A stretch of DNA of 22,591 nt. Origin: a virus. The stretch spans positions 1 to 22,591 of the IMG/VR virus record IMGVR_UViG_3300020404_002796, one strand, 5' to 3'. The notes beneath the pieces were generated by a model. It had not been told where the DNA came from, made no database searches, and saw nothing but the letters and a program-made list of their open reading frames with translations. Made by a program: the position numbers and the translations under genes. How positions within the stretch are numbered: position 1 is the first letter of the stretch; the number at the start of each line of letters is the position of its first letter. Of this stretch, positions 16,332 to 22,591 are shown piece after piece.

Positions 16332-16755
16332 TAAGGTTTAGGTCTTTAGGGTGTATACGTTCTACTTCTATATTGGCTTTCTTTAATAGTTCTATACCTG
16401 ATAGGTCTCTATATGCTTCAGTCCAATATACTTTCTTTATTCCTGATTGTATTATCAGTTTTGAACAGTCAAAACAGGGAGAGGTGGTAACGTAGAGCGT
16501 CGCCCCAGTCGAACTTATTGTAGATTGGGCCACTTTCGAGATAGCATTTGATTCGGCATGAAGGACTTCTCTTTTAGTAGTGTCATCAACTTCACAACAA
16601 TTATCAAATCCATTGGGTGTACCGTTATATCCGAAACTGATTATTTGCCCATCTTTTACAATTACCGCACCCACTTGTCTCCTTTCAGCATAGCTGCATT
16701 TAGCAAACTGATAGGCCACTTCCATATATACTTTCTTTATCTCTAATTTCGGCAT
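16324..16755 (-). CDS. dCMP deaminase
   Basis: The protein has 143 residues. The zinc site is complete: HAE at 66-68 (catalytic E68) and PCFDC at 93-97 (C94, C97). GAVIVKDGQIISFGYNGTPNGFDNC at 29-53 is the dCMP-deaminase signature (shown here in two parts: GAVIVKDGQI and GYNGTPNGFDNC). It converts dCMP to dUMP, the precursor of dTMP, which suits an AT-rich genome. No hydroxymethylase or dUTPase is in the window. The gene begins about 18 bases downstream of the intrinsic terminator at 16764-16801 and overlaps the helicase start by 8 bases, so any transcript must either read through that terminator or start within it. T4 td/cd-like roles are expected; regulation by dCTP/dTTP is known for the family but not visible here. 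Confidence 0.9.
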   Translation of the reverse strand: MPKLEIKKVYMEVAYQFAKCSYAERRQVGAVIVKDGQIISFGYNGTPNGFDNCCEVDDTTKREVLHAESNAISKVAQSTISSTGATLYVTTSPCFDCSKLIIQSGIKKVYWTEAYRDLSGIELLKKANIEVERIHPKDLNLNE

Positions 16756-16763
16756 GTCTTTGT

Positions 16764-16801
16764 GTATTAAAAAAGGCTAACTATAATTATATAGATAGCC
16801 T
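16764..16801 (-). terminator. Intrinsic terminator closing the acidic/membrane-protein unit
   Basis: A 28-base inverted repeat lies at 16774-16801: a six-base stem AGGCTA/TAGCCT, one A-A mismatch, then five more pairs and a four-base loop. On the minus strand it is followed at once by a run of six T (16769-16774), the classic rho-independent form. It is 43 bases downstream of the small membrane-protein stop and about 18 bases upstream of the dCMP deaminase start. Two other things overlap it on the minus strand: AAGGAGG at its upstream foot (about 16799-16805), and TATAAT within the loop side, with a TTAAAC box 18 bases upstream. The stem might therefore double as a promoter or attenuator for the deaminase/helicase genes; that part is speculative. 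Confidence 0.75.
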
Positions 16802-16844
16802 CCTTATTTGTTTAATCGATGTTCGCAATATTTTTACGTAGAGA

Positions 16845-17003
16845 TTACTTTTTAAAAGCTAAAAAGAATTCTCTTATAGCATAGCCATATCCAATACCTG
16901 CATAGAATATGTCTTTATCGAATAGTAATAGAGTCGCAACTGCTCCTGCTAAGGCAGCTTTAAACCATGACCTGTTTACTATTGAAACTATCTTTTCTTT
17001 CAT
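16845..17003 (-). CDS. Small membrane protein, 52 residues
   Basis: Reading from the ATG at 17001-17003 to the TAA at 16845-16847 gives 52 residues beginning MKEKIVSIVNRSWFKAALAG and ending REFFLAFKK. Residues 14-28 (FKAALAGAVATLLLF) form one membrane helix; 32-50 (IFYAGIGYGYAIREFFLAF) form a second, amphipathic or membrane-inserted segment. The charge pattern (basic ends) suggests both termini may stay on the cytoplasmic side. It starts 5 bases after the stop of the acidic protein, with context AATTATAATG, and is the last gene before the terminator. A holin or envelope-modifying role is possible, as for many small phage membrane proteins, but there is no lysis gene alongside. Confidence 0.65.
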   Translation of the reverse strand: MKEKIVSIVNRSWFKAALAGAVATLLLFDKDIFYAGIGYGYAIREFFLAFKK

Positions 17004-17008
17004 TATAA

Positions 17009-17617
17009 TTAATATTTTTTGTTATCTGTAGGCTCAGCAATAACTGCGTCGTTACCTTTAAGATGAATTTCTTCAGCGTCCCTTTCAGCATCACTTGCCA
17101 ATTCAACACCATAAGCCTCACACGCTTCTTCTATTTTCTTAGCATAGGCTTCTTTCATAGTGTTACAAGTTGCTTCGTAGGCCTCTTTAGTGTATTCTTC
17201 ATCAGATTCTTTCATTTCTTCTAATGCCTTTGTAGCAATAGAAGCTGCCAATGCAGCATTTTCTTTCATATAAGATTCTGCAGTATGCTCTTCATAATCA
17301 TCAGATTCGTAAGCCTTAGCCTCATCTTTTAGGGCCTCTTTTAATTCGTTCATCATTTCAGCAACCGTTTTTGGTTCCTCTTCTGAACTAACTTCGTTAG
17401 ACTCTTCTGTAGTCTCTTCCTCTTCAGTTTCTTCTGTGTCGGTAGTCTCTTCAGAATCAGTAGTCTCTTCAGTATCTTCTACATCAGTAGTCTCTATATC
17501 TGTTTTTTCCGTATCAGTGACTTTAGTATCAACTGTATCAGTTGTTGGTTCAGCAGTAGCTGTTCCCGTTTTTGCAGAAAATTCTTCAAAAGATAGAATA
17601 TTACCTGTTGTTTCCAT
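17009..17617 (-). CDS. Very acidic Glu/Thr-rich protein, 202 residues, uncharacterised
   Basis: After a short start (METTGNILSFEEFSAKTG), residues 24-83 are almost entirely Thr, Glu, Asp and Ser (for example TEETTDSEETTDTEETEEEE), a disordered acidic segment. Residues 84-180 are helical and Ala/Glu/Lys-rich (MMNELKEALKDEAKAYESDD; AASIATKALEEMKESDEEY), with Cys near 151 and 165. The ILSFEEF start resembles the N-termini of some T4-like prohead core proteins as I remember them, so a scaffold or core role is possible. Others such as DNA-mimic or decoy proteins are equally open. The preceding 54-base spacer holds an inverted repeat; the next gene follows after 5 bases. No family is recognised. 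Confidence 0.55.
   Translation of the reverse strand: METTGNILSFEEFSAKTGTATAEPTTDTVDTKVTDTEKTDIETTDVEDTEETTDSEETTDTEETEEEETTEESNEVSSEEEPKTVAEMMNELKEALKDEAKAYESDDYEEHTAESYMKENAALAASIATKALEEMKESDEEYTKEAYEATCNTMKEAYAKKIEEACEAYGVELASDAERDAEEIHLKGNDAVIAEPTDNKKY
17369..17548 (-). repeat. Imperfect Glu/Thr/Asp codon repeat within the acidic protein gene
   Basis: Short imperfect DNA repeats (on the plus strand TCAGTAGTCTCTTCAG and close variants, near 17440-17490) encode the ETTD-type units of the acidic segment. The unit is 12-18 bases and varied, so this is low-complexity coding DNA rather than a clean tandem array. It can expand or contract by slippage between related phages. Confidence 0.6.
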
Positions 17618-17671
17618 AATTTTAATTTTTTTAGTTTATAGTCTATATATCATTATAATATGATAATCTTT
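17618..17671. promoter_or_regulatory. 54-bp spacer with inverted repeat and TATAAT-like box upstream of the acidic gene
   Basis: On the minus strand the spacer reads GATTATCATATTATAATG followed by ATATATAGACTATAA and then an A-rich stretch into the ATG. ATCAT/ATGAT forms a 5-base inverted repeat around a TTATAA core (about 17649-17664). The same GATTATCATA[A/T]TATAATG string recurs at 13339-13358, where it spans a stop codon and the next start. It could be a promoter or operator for the acidic protein and membrane protein, which form a two-gene unit ended by the terminator at 16764-16801. Confidence 0.4.
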
Positions 17672-18628
17672 TTAATACTGATCTACAAGCATAGGGTCAA
17701 TTGAAGATATCGACATAGGAAATTCACCTTTTAGGTATTTAAGAACAGCCAATTCTTTGGCTTTTGCTTCGATTTCAACATCGACTTCATAGTCAAATGT
17801 TGGAATATTTTCATAAACATAATCAGCATGTGCTCGATTCATAACACTTGTATCTTCATGTAATTTTCTACAAGAACTGTAATGTGTACATTGTCTAATT
17901 CCTTCAGGCCATGTAGATCTGGCAAGTTCAAATGCTTCTTGTACTGGCATTGGGTCTTCATAACACCAATGGTGGTGATAGTCAAACATTACTGGACAGC
18001 CAATAACATCACTGATTCCTTCTTTAAGGTCTTTTACAGAGTATTGCGCTTTTTTGTCGTCGTTTTCGACAACAAGTCTGGTTTTAACAGATTCATTAAG
18101 TGTAGGAAATATTTCACAAAACCTTTGCATTGCTTCTACTTTACCACCTTGCGCAGTATTTACATGAATATTAATTGGCGCCCAATGATTCCTTGGTAGA
18201 TTAAGTAGGTCCATAATTTCGCCATGTTGATTCAATTCTTTAATAGAATTTGTAACAACTCTAGGGTTCAAACTGGCTAGTACACAGAATGCACCTGGAT
18301 GAAATGTAAGTCGATGATTGTGTTTCTTTACAAAATGACCGATTCCTTCAAGGAGGGTCTTAATTCTAAGGTATGTTGGAAGGTCTTTAAGTTCGTATTC
18401 GCTCATCCATGGAAACATATTACCTGATAGACGATAGAGTCTAATATCATTTGCTTCATTCCATTTAATAATTTCAACAAGGTCTTTAATATTTTCAAGT
18501 GCTAGATTTCCAGCATGTTCAATACCTTTTTCTTCAAAGGTTTTTTTCTTGATAGATCTGGTAACTCTAATACCTTTATCGGCAGAGAGCGATCTATTTA
18601 TACAACAGTATCCGTATCTTACTTTCAT
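17672..18628 (-). CDS. uvsE: UV-damage endonuclease UvsE (UVDE)
   Basis: The 318-residue protein has the conserved TIM-barrel motifs of UVDE in order: RYGYCCINRSLS (4-15), YRLSGNMFPW (65-74), FHPGAF (109-114), NIHVNTAQGGK (153-163), LVVENDDKK (185-193) and MFDYHHHW (214-221). His, Glu and Asp in these motifs bind the catalytic metals. The enzyme nicks DNA 5' to pyrimidine dimers and other distorting lesions, starting an alternative excision repair pathway. The length matches bacterial members (about 300). The start ATG lies at 18626-18628 and overlaps the stop of the membrane-protein gene upstream (sequence GAATGA), implying translational coupling. A GGGAG just ahead of it is too close to be a useful ribosome binding site. 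It matches a sunlit-water lifestyle, and replaces the DenV glycosylase found in T4. Confidence 0.92.
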   Translation of the reverse strand: MKVRYGYCCINRSLSADKGIRVTRSIKKKTFEEKGIEHAGNLALENIKDLVEIIKWNEANDIRLYRLSGNMFPWMSEYELKDLPTYLRIKTLLEGIGHFVKKHNHRLTFHPGAFCVLASLNPRVVTNSIKELNQHGEIMDLLNLPRNHWAPINIHVNTAQGGKVEAMQRFCEIFPTLNESVKTRLVVENDDKKAQYSVKDLKEGISDVIGCPVMFDYHHHWCYEDPMPVQEAFELARSTWPEGIRQCTHYSSCRKLHEDTSVMNRAHADYVYENIPTFDYEVDVEIEAKAKELAVLKYLKGEFPMSISSIDPMLVDQY

Positions 18629-18828
18629 TCTCCCGGTTTAAAAAATTTATATACTAATATTATTAAAACTATTGGCCATAAAATAGTAGCAAATATTTTG
18701 GTACCCCATGGCAGTCTTATATTTTCTTCTTCGTCTATTCCACTCCGTACTATGGTATCAACTGAAAGGTCTATAAGAAAATTCAGTATAATTCCACAGC
18801 CGATATATATTAATAAATGTTCATTCAT
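18625..18828 (-). CDS. Small two-helix membrane protein, 67 residues
   Basis: Residues 4-22 (HLLIYIGCGIILNFLIDLS) and 44-63 (KIFATILWPIVLIILVYKFF) are clear transmembrane helices joined by a polar acidic loop (RSGIDEEENIRLPWG). With a short N-terminus and a C-terminal KPGE, both ends probably face the same side. It overlaps the uvsE start by 4 bases, and its own start lies inside the first copy of the duplicated intergenic element at 18826-18863. Small two-helix proteins in phages can be holins, superinfection exclusion factors or transport accessory proteins; nothing decides between these. Confidence 0.6.
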   Translation of the reverse strand: MNEHLLIYIGCGIILNFLIDLSVDTIVRSGIDEEENIRLPWGTKIFATILWPIVLIILVYKFFKPGE

Positions 18829-18863
18829 ATAGATTATATGATAAAATTAAAAAATGTTTAATT
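18826..18863 (-). promoter_or_regulatory. Duplicated intergenic element, copy 1
   Basis: From the TAA of the coiled-coil gene through the ATG of the membrane-protein gene, this 38-base element is nearly identical to 20615-20654. In minus-strand order it has an A/T stem-loop (AATTAAA and TTTAATT around CATTT), a few T, then TCATATAATCTATATG, which contains a TATAAT box and the start codon. The stem-loop plus T-run could end upstream transcription and the TATAAT box begin new transcription with almost no leader. Either role is an inference. Confidence 0.5.
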
Positions 18864-19166
18864 GATTTCTTTTGACCTTTCTGCAAGATGTCCTTTTTGT
18901 TTTTCTAATTCTTTAATTAAGTGTCGAAGTCTTCTTTCCATTTCATTAAGTCTTCTTTTTTCTTCACATTTAGGATTTTTTTCTAAATAATATTTGAATT
19001 TTTCTGCTGCTTCTTTTCTGGTTTTTCTAAAACCTTTTCCACCAAACCTGCTTTCGCATTCTTCTACAAATTTAAGTTTTTGTTCTTTAACCTTTTCTAT
19101 ATTAGTCTCTAATTCTTCTATAACCCTATACATGTGGGTTAAGTATCTTAAATTACTTTCTTTCAT
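18858..19166 (-). CDS. Coiled-coil protein, 102 residues, uncharacterised
   Basis: Nearly the whole protein is charged helix with heptad-like spacing: HMYRVIEELETNIEKVKEQK, then ECESRFGGKGFRKTRKEAAE, then EKRRLNEMERRLRHLIKELE. The middle GGKGFRKTR is a basic turn that could bind nucleic acid. It has 3 Cys and no membrane segment. The start overlaps the stop of the preceding gene by 4 bases (ATGA), so translation is probably coupled. No family is recognised; a helical hairpin that oligomerises is likely. Confidence 0.5.
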   Translation of the reverse strand: MKESNLRYLTHMYRVIEELETNIEKVKEQKLKFVEECESRFGGKGFRKTRKEAAEKFKYYLEKNPKCEEKRRLNEMERRLRHLIKELEKQKGHLAERSKEIN

Positions 19167-19390
19167 TTTACTACATTATGTTTACTTATTTTATATTTAT
19201 ATTTCCATTCTTCTATAAATGAATTTCCAACACCAACCTCATCTAATACATATTCATTTGGGATTAGTGGTTTTCTTTTCTCTGTTAAAATATCGTCAAC
19301 TTTAATATTATTAAAAACAGACATGTATCTTTTATTAGCTCTATTCGATTTTCTGTATACGACTACAACATGCGGTTTATCTTCTGCCAT
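19163..19390 (-). CDS. Small uncharacterised protein, 75 residues
   Basis: The preferred start is the ATG at 19388-19390, because it overlaps the stop of the preceding gene as TAATG and gives MAEDKPHVVVVYRKSNRANK. A longer form from 19420 would add ten residues and a 31-base overlap. The protein has a basic, strand-forming N-terminal half (HVVVVYRKSN; RYMSVFNNIKVDDILTEKRK) and an ending IEEWKYKYKISKHNVVK. No family is recognised. It ends in an ATGA overlap with the coiled-coil gene. Confidence 0.5.
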   Translation of the reverse strand: MAEDKPHVVVVYRKSNRANKRYMSVFNNIKVDDILTEKRKPLIPNEYVLDEVGVGNSFIEEWKYKYKISKHNVVK

Positions 19391-19653
19391 TACTTTGTTT
19401 TTTGAAATTTTAAATACCAATCATCTTTGAAAACTTCTTTCATATAAATTGCTAAATGTATTCTAGTTATAGTGTTTCCCCTATAAATTACACGACTTCT
19501 TTGTTTTCTTTTAATTAACCATCTCCAAAGCATGTCTAATTCTCTTTCGTCAGGAGACTCAACATTTGCATTTATAGATTCTAAAAAGTCTTTAACCATA
19601 AAATGATTCTCTATTTCTTGAAACAATATTTCTCTTTCTTCTTTTACTTTCAT
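19390..19653 (-). CDS. Small uncharacterised basic protein, 87 residues
   Basis: The ATG at 19651-19653 is chosen because it overlaps the stop of the preceding membrane-protein gene as ATGA; a TTG two codons upstream is also open. The protein begins MKVKEEREILFQEIENHF, has a Trp/Lys/Arg-rich stretch LDMLWRWLIKRKQRSRVIYR, then TRIHLAIYMKEVFKDDWYLK at the C-terminal end. The basic aromatic region might bind nucleic acid or membrane surface. No family is recognised. It sits in the chain of overlapping small genes between RNase HII and UvsE. Confidence 0.5.
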   Translation of the reverse strand: MKVKEEREILFQEIENHFMVKDFLESINANVESPDERELDMLWRWLIKRKQRSRVIYRGNTITRIHLAIYMKEVFKDDWYLKFQKTK

Positions 19654-19991
19654 TTCCAAAATAATTGAATTAATATTAATACTAGAGCCAATAATAGACT
19701 CACTGCTGTTTTTAAATTAACGCCTTCGTTTAAATGTAGCCAAGTTAATACTGCAAATATAACTACCCCTATTGAAAAACCTATAAATCTACCGGGCCAT
19801 AATACTCCAAAATGAGCTTGAATATATTTTGTACCTAAGATAAACATATATGTTGTAAAACTGCCAAAAGTTATTGCTATTAACATAGGGTATTTTTTAG
19901 CCCATGGCCATATAAATTGACTGTTTGTTTGGTACCATACAAGCAATTGTGCTCCAAAATACATCAAACATCCTATTAATAAATTTTTCAA
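19650..19991 (-). CDS. Four-helix membrane protein, 113 residues, probable TTG start
   Basis: Hydrophobic segments lie at about 2-20, 34-53, 62-84 and 94-112, with conserved-looking WYQTNSQFIWPW and LWPGRFIGFS between them. The four-helix size and the final GVNLKTAVSLLLALVLILIQ segment recall small multidrug-resistance/EamA-type transporters, but this is a loose resemblance. The start is taken as the TTG at 19989-19991, which overlaps the stop of rnhB (TTGA), giving a full first helix. The alternative ATG at 19962-19964 would drop nine residues and shorten that helix. It ends with ATGA into the next gene. Function is unknown; transport or envelope protection is possible. Confidence 0.6.
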   Translation of the reverse strand: MKNLLIGCLMYFGAQLLVWYQTNSQFIWPWAKKYPMLIAITFGSFTTYMFILGTKYIQAHFGVLWPGRFIGFSIGVVIFAVLTWLHLNEGVNLKTAVSLLLALVLILIQLFWK

Positions 19992-20617
19992 AACAGACTT
20001 TCGGTTTTTGTCAACATGTGTTGAATGAAACTTTTTCTATGGTGTTTTGTTGCACCATGTTCTTTAATTGCCTTTATATGAGATGCTGTACCATAACCTT
20101 TATTACTATTCCAACCATAAGGTTCATTACCTTCATTTAAATGTTTCATAATAAGGTCTCTTCCTGTTTTTGCAAGAATAGATGCAGCTGCTATTGAAGT
20201 GTATTTATTATCACCGCCTGTAATTGTTTGAAATGGAACTCCATTCCATCCTTTAAACTGATCTCCATCTACGAGAATAAAATCAAATTCTGCATATTGA
20301 GACATGTTATCTAGGCATGTTTTCATTCCTTCCATCGTAGCTCTTAAAATATTTATTTCTTCTATTTTATCTACGTCAATTGCCCAAGTCTGATGTGCTA
20401 TTGCATGTTCTAATACCAGTTCTCTAGCCTCTTGTCTTTGTTTCTCATTTAAAAGTTTACTATCTTTAATTAAAGGGTGATTAAAGTCTTTTGGCATAAT
20501 AACAGCAGAAGTGACTACTGGACCTGCTAAGGCTCCTCGTCCTGCCTCATCTAAACCAACTTCTATAAAATTTTCATTTAAAAAAGTTTTTAATTTAATG
20601 TGTTTTCTTTCTGTCAT
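19988..20617 (-). CDS. rnhB: Ribonuclease HII
   Basis: The 209-residue protein has the complete RNase HII core: GLDEAGRGALAGPVV at 21-35 with catalytic D23 and E24, LVDGDQ at 115-120 with D117, GGDNKYTSIAAASILAKTGRD around 134-154 with D136 (seen here as GGDNKYTSI and AAASILAKTGRD). GYGTASHIKAIKEHGATKHHR follows near the end. It cuts the RNA of RNA/DNA hybrids at ribonucleotide-DNA junctions, removing primers and misincorporated ribonucleotides. T4 uses an RNase H of the FEN-like type, so a HII type is a replacement. The start is within the second copy of the duplicated element; the end overlaps the next gene. Confidence 0.93.
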   Translation of the reverse strand: MTERKHIKLKTFLNENFIEVGLDEAGRGALAGPVVTSAVIMPKDFNHPLIKDSKLLNEKQRQEARELVLEHAIAHQTWAIDVDKIEEINILRATMEGMKTCLDNMSQYAEFDFILVDGDQFKGWNGVPFQTITGGDNKYTSIAAASILAKTGRDLIMKHLNEGNEPYGWNSNKGYGTASHIKAIKEHGATKHHRKSFIQHMLTKTESLF

Positions 20618-22591
20618 ATAGATATTATATGAAAAAAATTAAAAAAGTTTAATTTCCGGTACTTCTTTTCCAGCTATCATATCGTTTAACAATGTCTTTT
20701 AAAATTTTTGCACGAACAATGTCGTTTTCAGTAAATAAGTGAATTCCAACATTTTTTACATCTTCTATTAATTCTATAAATTTTGGTAAACTAACTTTGC
20801 TTTTTTGTATGTCATATTGATTAATATCTCCAGCAACAACACATTTACTATTTTTACCCATTCTGGTTACAAATAACATAAGGGCTTTCATTTCTGCATT
20901 CTGTGCCTCGTCAAGAATCATTAATGAATCATCATAAGTATCTCCTCTCATATATGCGAGGGGTTCAAAAGTAATAAGATTTTTTTCAAACATAAGTTCT
21001 GTCTTTTCCCGTCCTATGATTTTTTCTATATTTGATTTGTATGATTTAAGATACGGCGCAACTTTGTCATCAACATCACCTGGAATAAAACCTAAACTTC
21101 TTCCACTATCTTCTAAAGGTTTGCATAAAACAATTTTATTGATTTCACCGGCAGCGAACATTTTAAGTCCAATATAACATGCTGTAAAAGTTTTTGAAGT
21201 TCCAGCAGGGCCATGACAAAAGATTATTTGGTTTTCAGTTACAGTTCGTACATAAGCTTTTTGTGATTGTCTCAGCTGTATTAATTTTAGTGAGTTACTT
21301 ATGTGGTTTTTTAGAGAAACCCCTCTTCTGTTATTTTCTGCCATTCATTATAATTTTTTTAGTCTCCTGCCATCATCACAAGTTCTCTAAGTTCTTGTAA
21401 AATACTACATTTTTCGTATTCTTCTAGTTCTGAAAAATGTTTTATAAGCAAGTCAATATATTTAGACCTTTGTCCTATTCCATGAGGAATTTCTATAGAT
21501 TGAGACCCTTCTTTATATACTACAAATCTATTAACACTTTTGGTTAAATTCTTTGAAAGAAGATTATAAGATTCTTCAAGAAGCCTATCTTGGTCGTTAT
21601 TGTTTAAATATGATAACATTAAATTATGTTTATTTAAGTTATATATTTCAAATGTTGTTCAAGGATGGTATATTTTACACAGAATATTAGAGTATATTAT
21701 TATGATTTTTTATCTCCGTATTTATGTTGAACATGTTTTGCTTTTCCTATTTCAGCTCTTCTTTTAACAGATTTTTTGGTAAAATATCTTTTTTCGTTAA
21801 GTTTTCTATTTTGTTTAGTTCTTATGACTTTACCTTTTAACTGTTTTAAAGCTCTTTCGATATTACCTTTATTATCAACTTTTAGCATTTTATATTTTTT
21901 CTTTTATTTTTTTAAGATGTTGACATTTTTCGTACTCCTCTGTTTTTTCAAACCATTTTATTAAAGAGTCCATAACTTTACTTTTTAATTCTTTAGGATA
22001 ATTACCATAAAGAACATATTCTTTATTTTTAATTAAAGCATTGTATATTGTTTCATAAACATGTGCAGGATTTATTTCTTTATTAACTAACATATTTAAT
22101 AAATCATCATAGTCGTTATCAAAAAAAATACTCATTTTTTAGCTTTAATTTTTTCTAAAATTTCAAGGTCTGTATCGTCAAAATTACTCCAATCTGCTAT
22201 TAATTTTACTAACAAATTTCCCTTGTCATTAGTATTATATATCGGAAAACCTTTTTGAGCTATCCTTAAAACTTTACCAGGTTGAGATTTTGGAGGAACT
22301 TTAGTAGACACTTTGCCTTCTATTGTTTCTATTTCTATTTTACAACCGGTTAAAATATCATACCATGGCACTATTTTTTCGACCCACACATCACTTCCTT
22401 GAAGAATGTATTTAGGGTCCTGAAGAACTGTTATGCTAATAATCACATCTCCCCTAGGAGCTGAAGTGTTATACATATTATATGCGCCTTTTCCTTTTAT
22501 TCTGAATTTTTGTCCAGTTTTCATTCCTGGTTTAAAGGTCATCGAAAGTCTTTCTCCATTAACACTAAATTCTTTACGTACTCCCCAATAA

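Overview
The window looks like about 22.6 kb of a tailed-phage genome with a contractile (T4-like) tail. It is AT-rich, every supported gene is on the minus strand, and genes are packed with overlaps of a few bases or short A/T spacers. Transcription therefore runs from high to low coordinates. Almost no start codon has a Shine-Dalgarno sequence at a usable distance; starts sit in A/T contexts such as TATAATATG or AAAATG. With a phage-borne bS21 and a low GC content, this suggests a host in the Bacteroidota (for example a marine flavobacterium). The host is an inference; the T4-like tail is well supported by several baseplate families.

Layout from right to left, in the direction of transcription. 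(1) 22591-20649: the C-terminal part of a DnaJ-type chaperone, two small sister proteins with the same helical motif that flank a ribosomal protein bS21, and a PhoH-like ATPase. (2) 20617-17672: ribonuclease HII, then five small proteins (two of them membrane proteins) linked mostly by ATGA/TAATG overlaps, ending in the UV-damage endonuclease UvsE. (3) 17617-16845: a very acidic Glu/Thr-rich protein and a small membrane protein, closed by the one convincing intrinsic terminator in the window. (4) 16755-14517: dCMP deaminase overlapping a DinG/XPD-type iron-sulfur helicase. (5) 14510-11987: six small to mid-size proteins of unknown function. (6) 11949-1: the tail module, with a tube-fold baseplate protein, a gp53/LysM-like wedge protein, a gp27-like hub, a probable tube-initiator protein with a four-copy 45-bp repeat, a small overlapping gene, a gp5/gpV-like spike, an unknown protein, a ribosomal protein S1-like protein, an amidoligase-like enzyme fused to a beta-helix, a structural protein, gp25-like and the start of gp6-like.

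How it fits together: the left half builds the baseplate and tail. The right half supports replication and repair (RNase HII, UvsE, the helicase, nucleotide supply through dCMP deaminase), folding (DnaJ) and probably takeover of host RNA and translation (PhoH, bS21). The S1-like gene is a second ribosome-related protein, placed inside the late tail region between the two largest spacers there. The most unusual items are the S1 + bS21 pair, the amidoligase/beta-helix fusion in the baseplate operon, and a duplicated intergenic element before two genes of the repair block. No tRNA, CRISPR array, insertion sequence, integrase or attachment site was seen, and no gene-free stretch exceeds about 110 bases.
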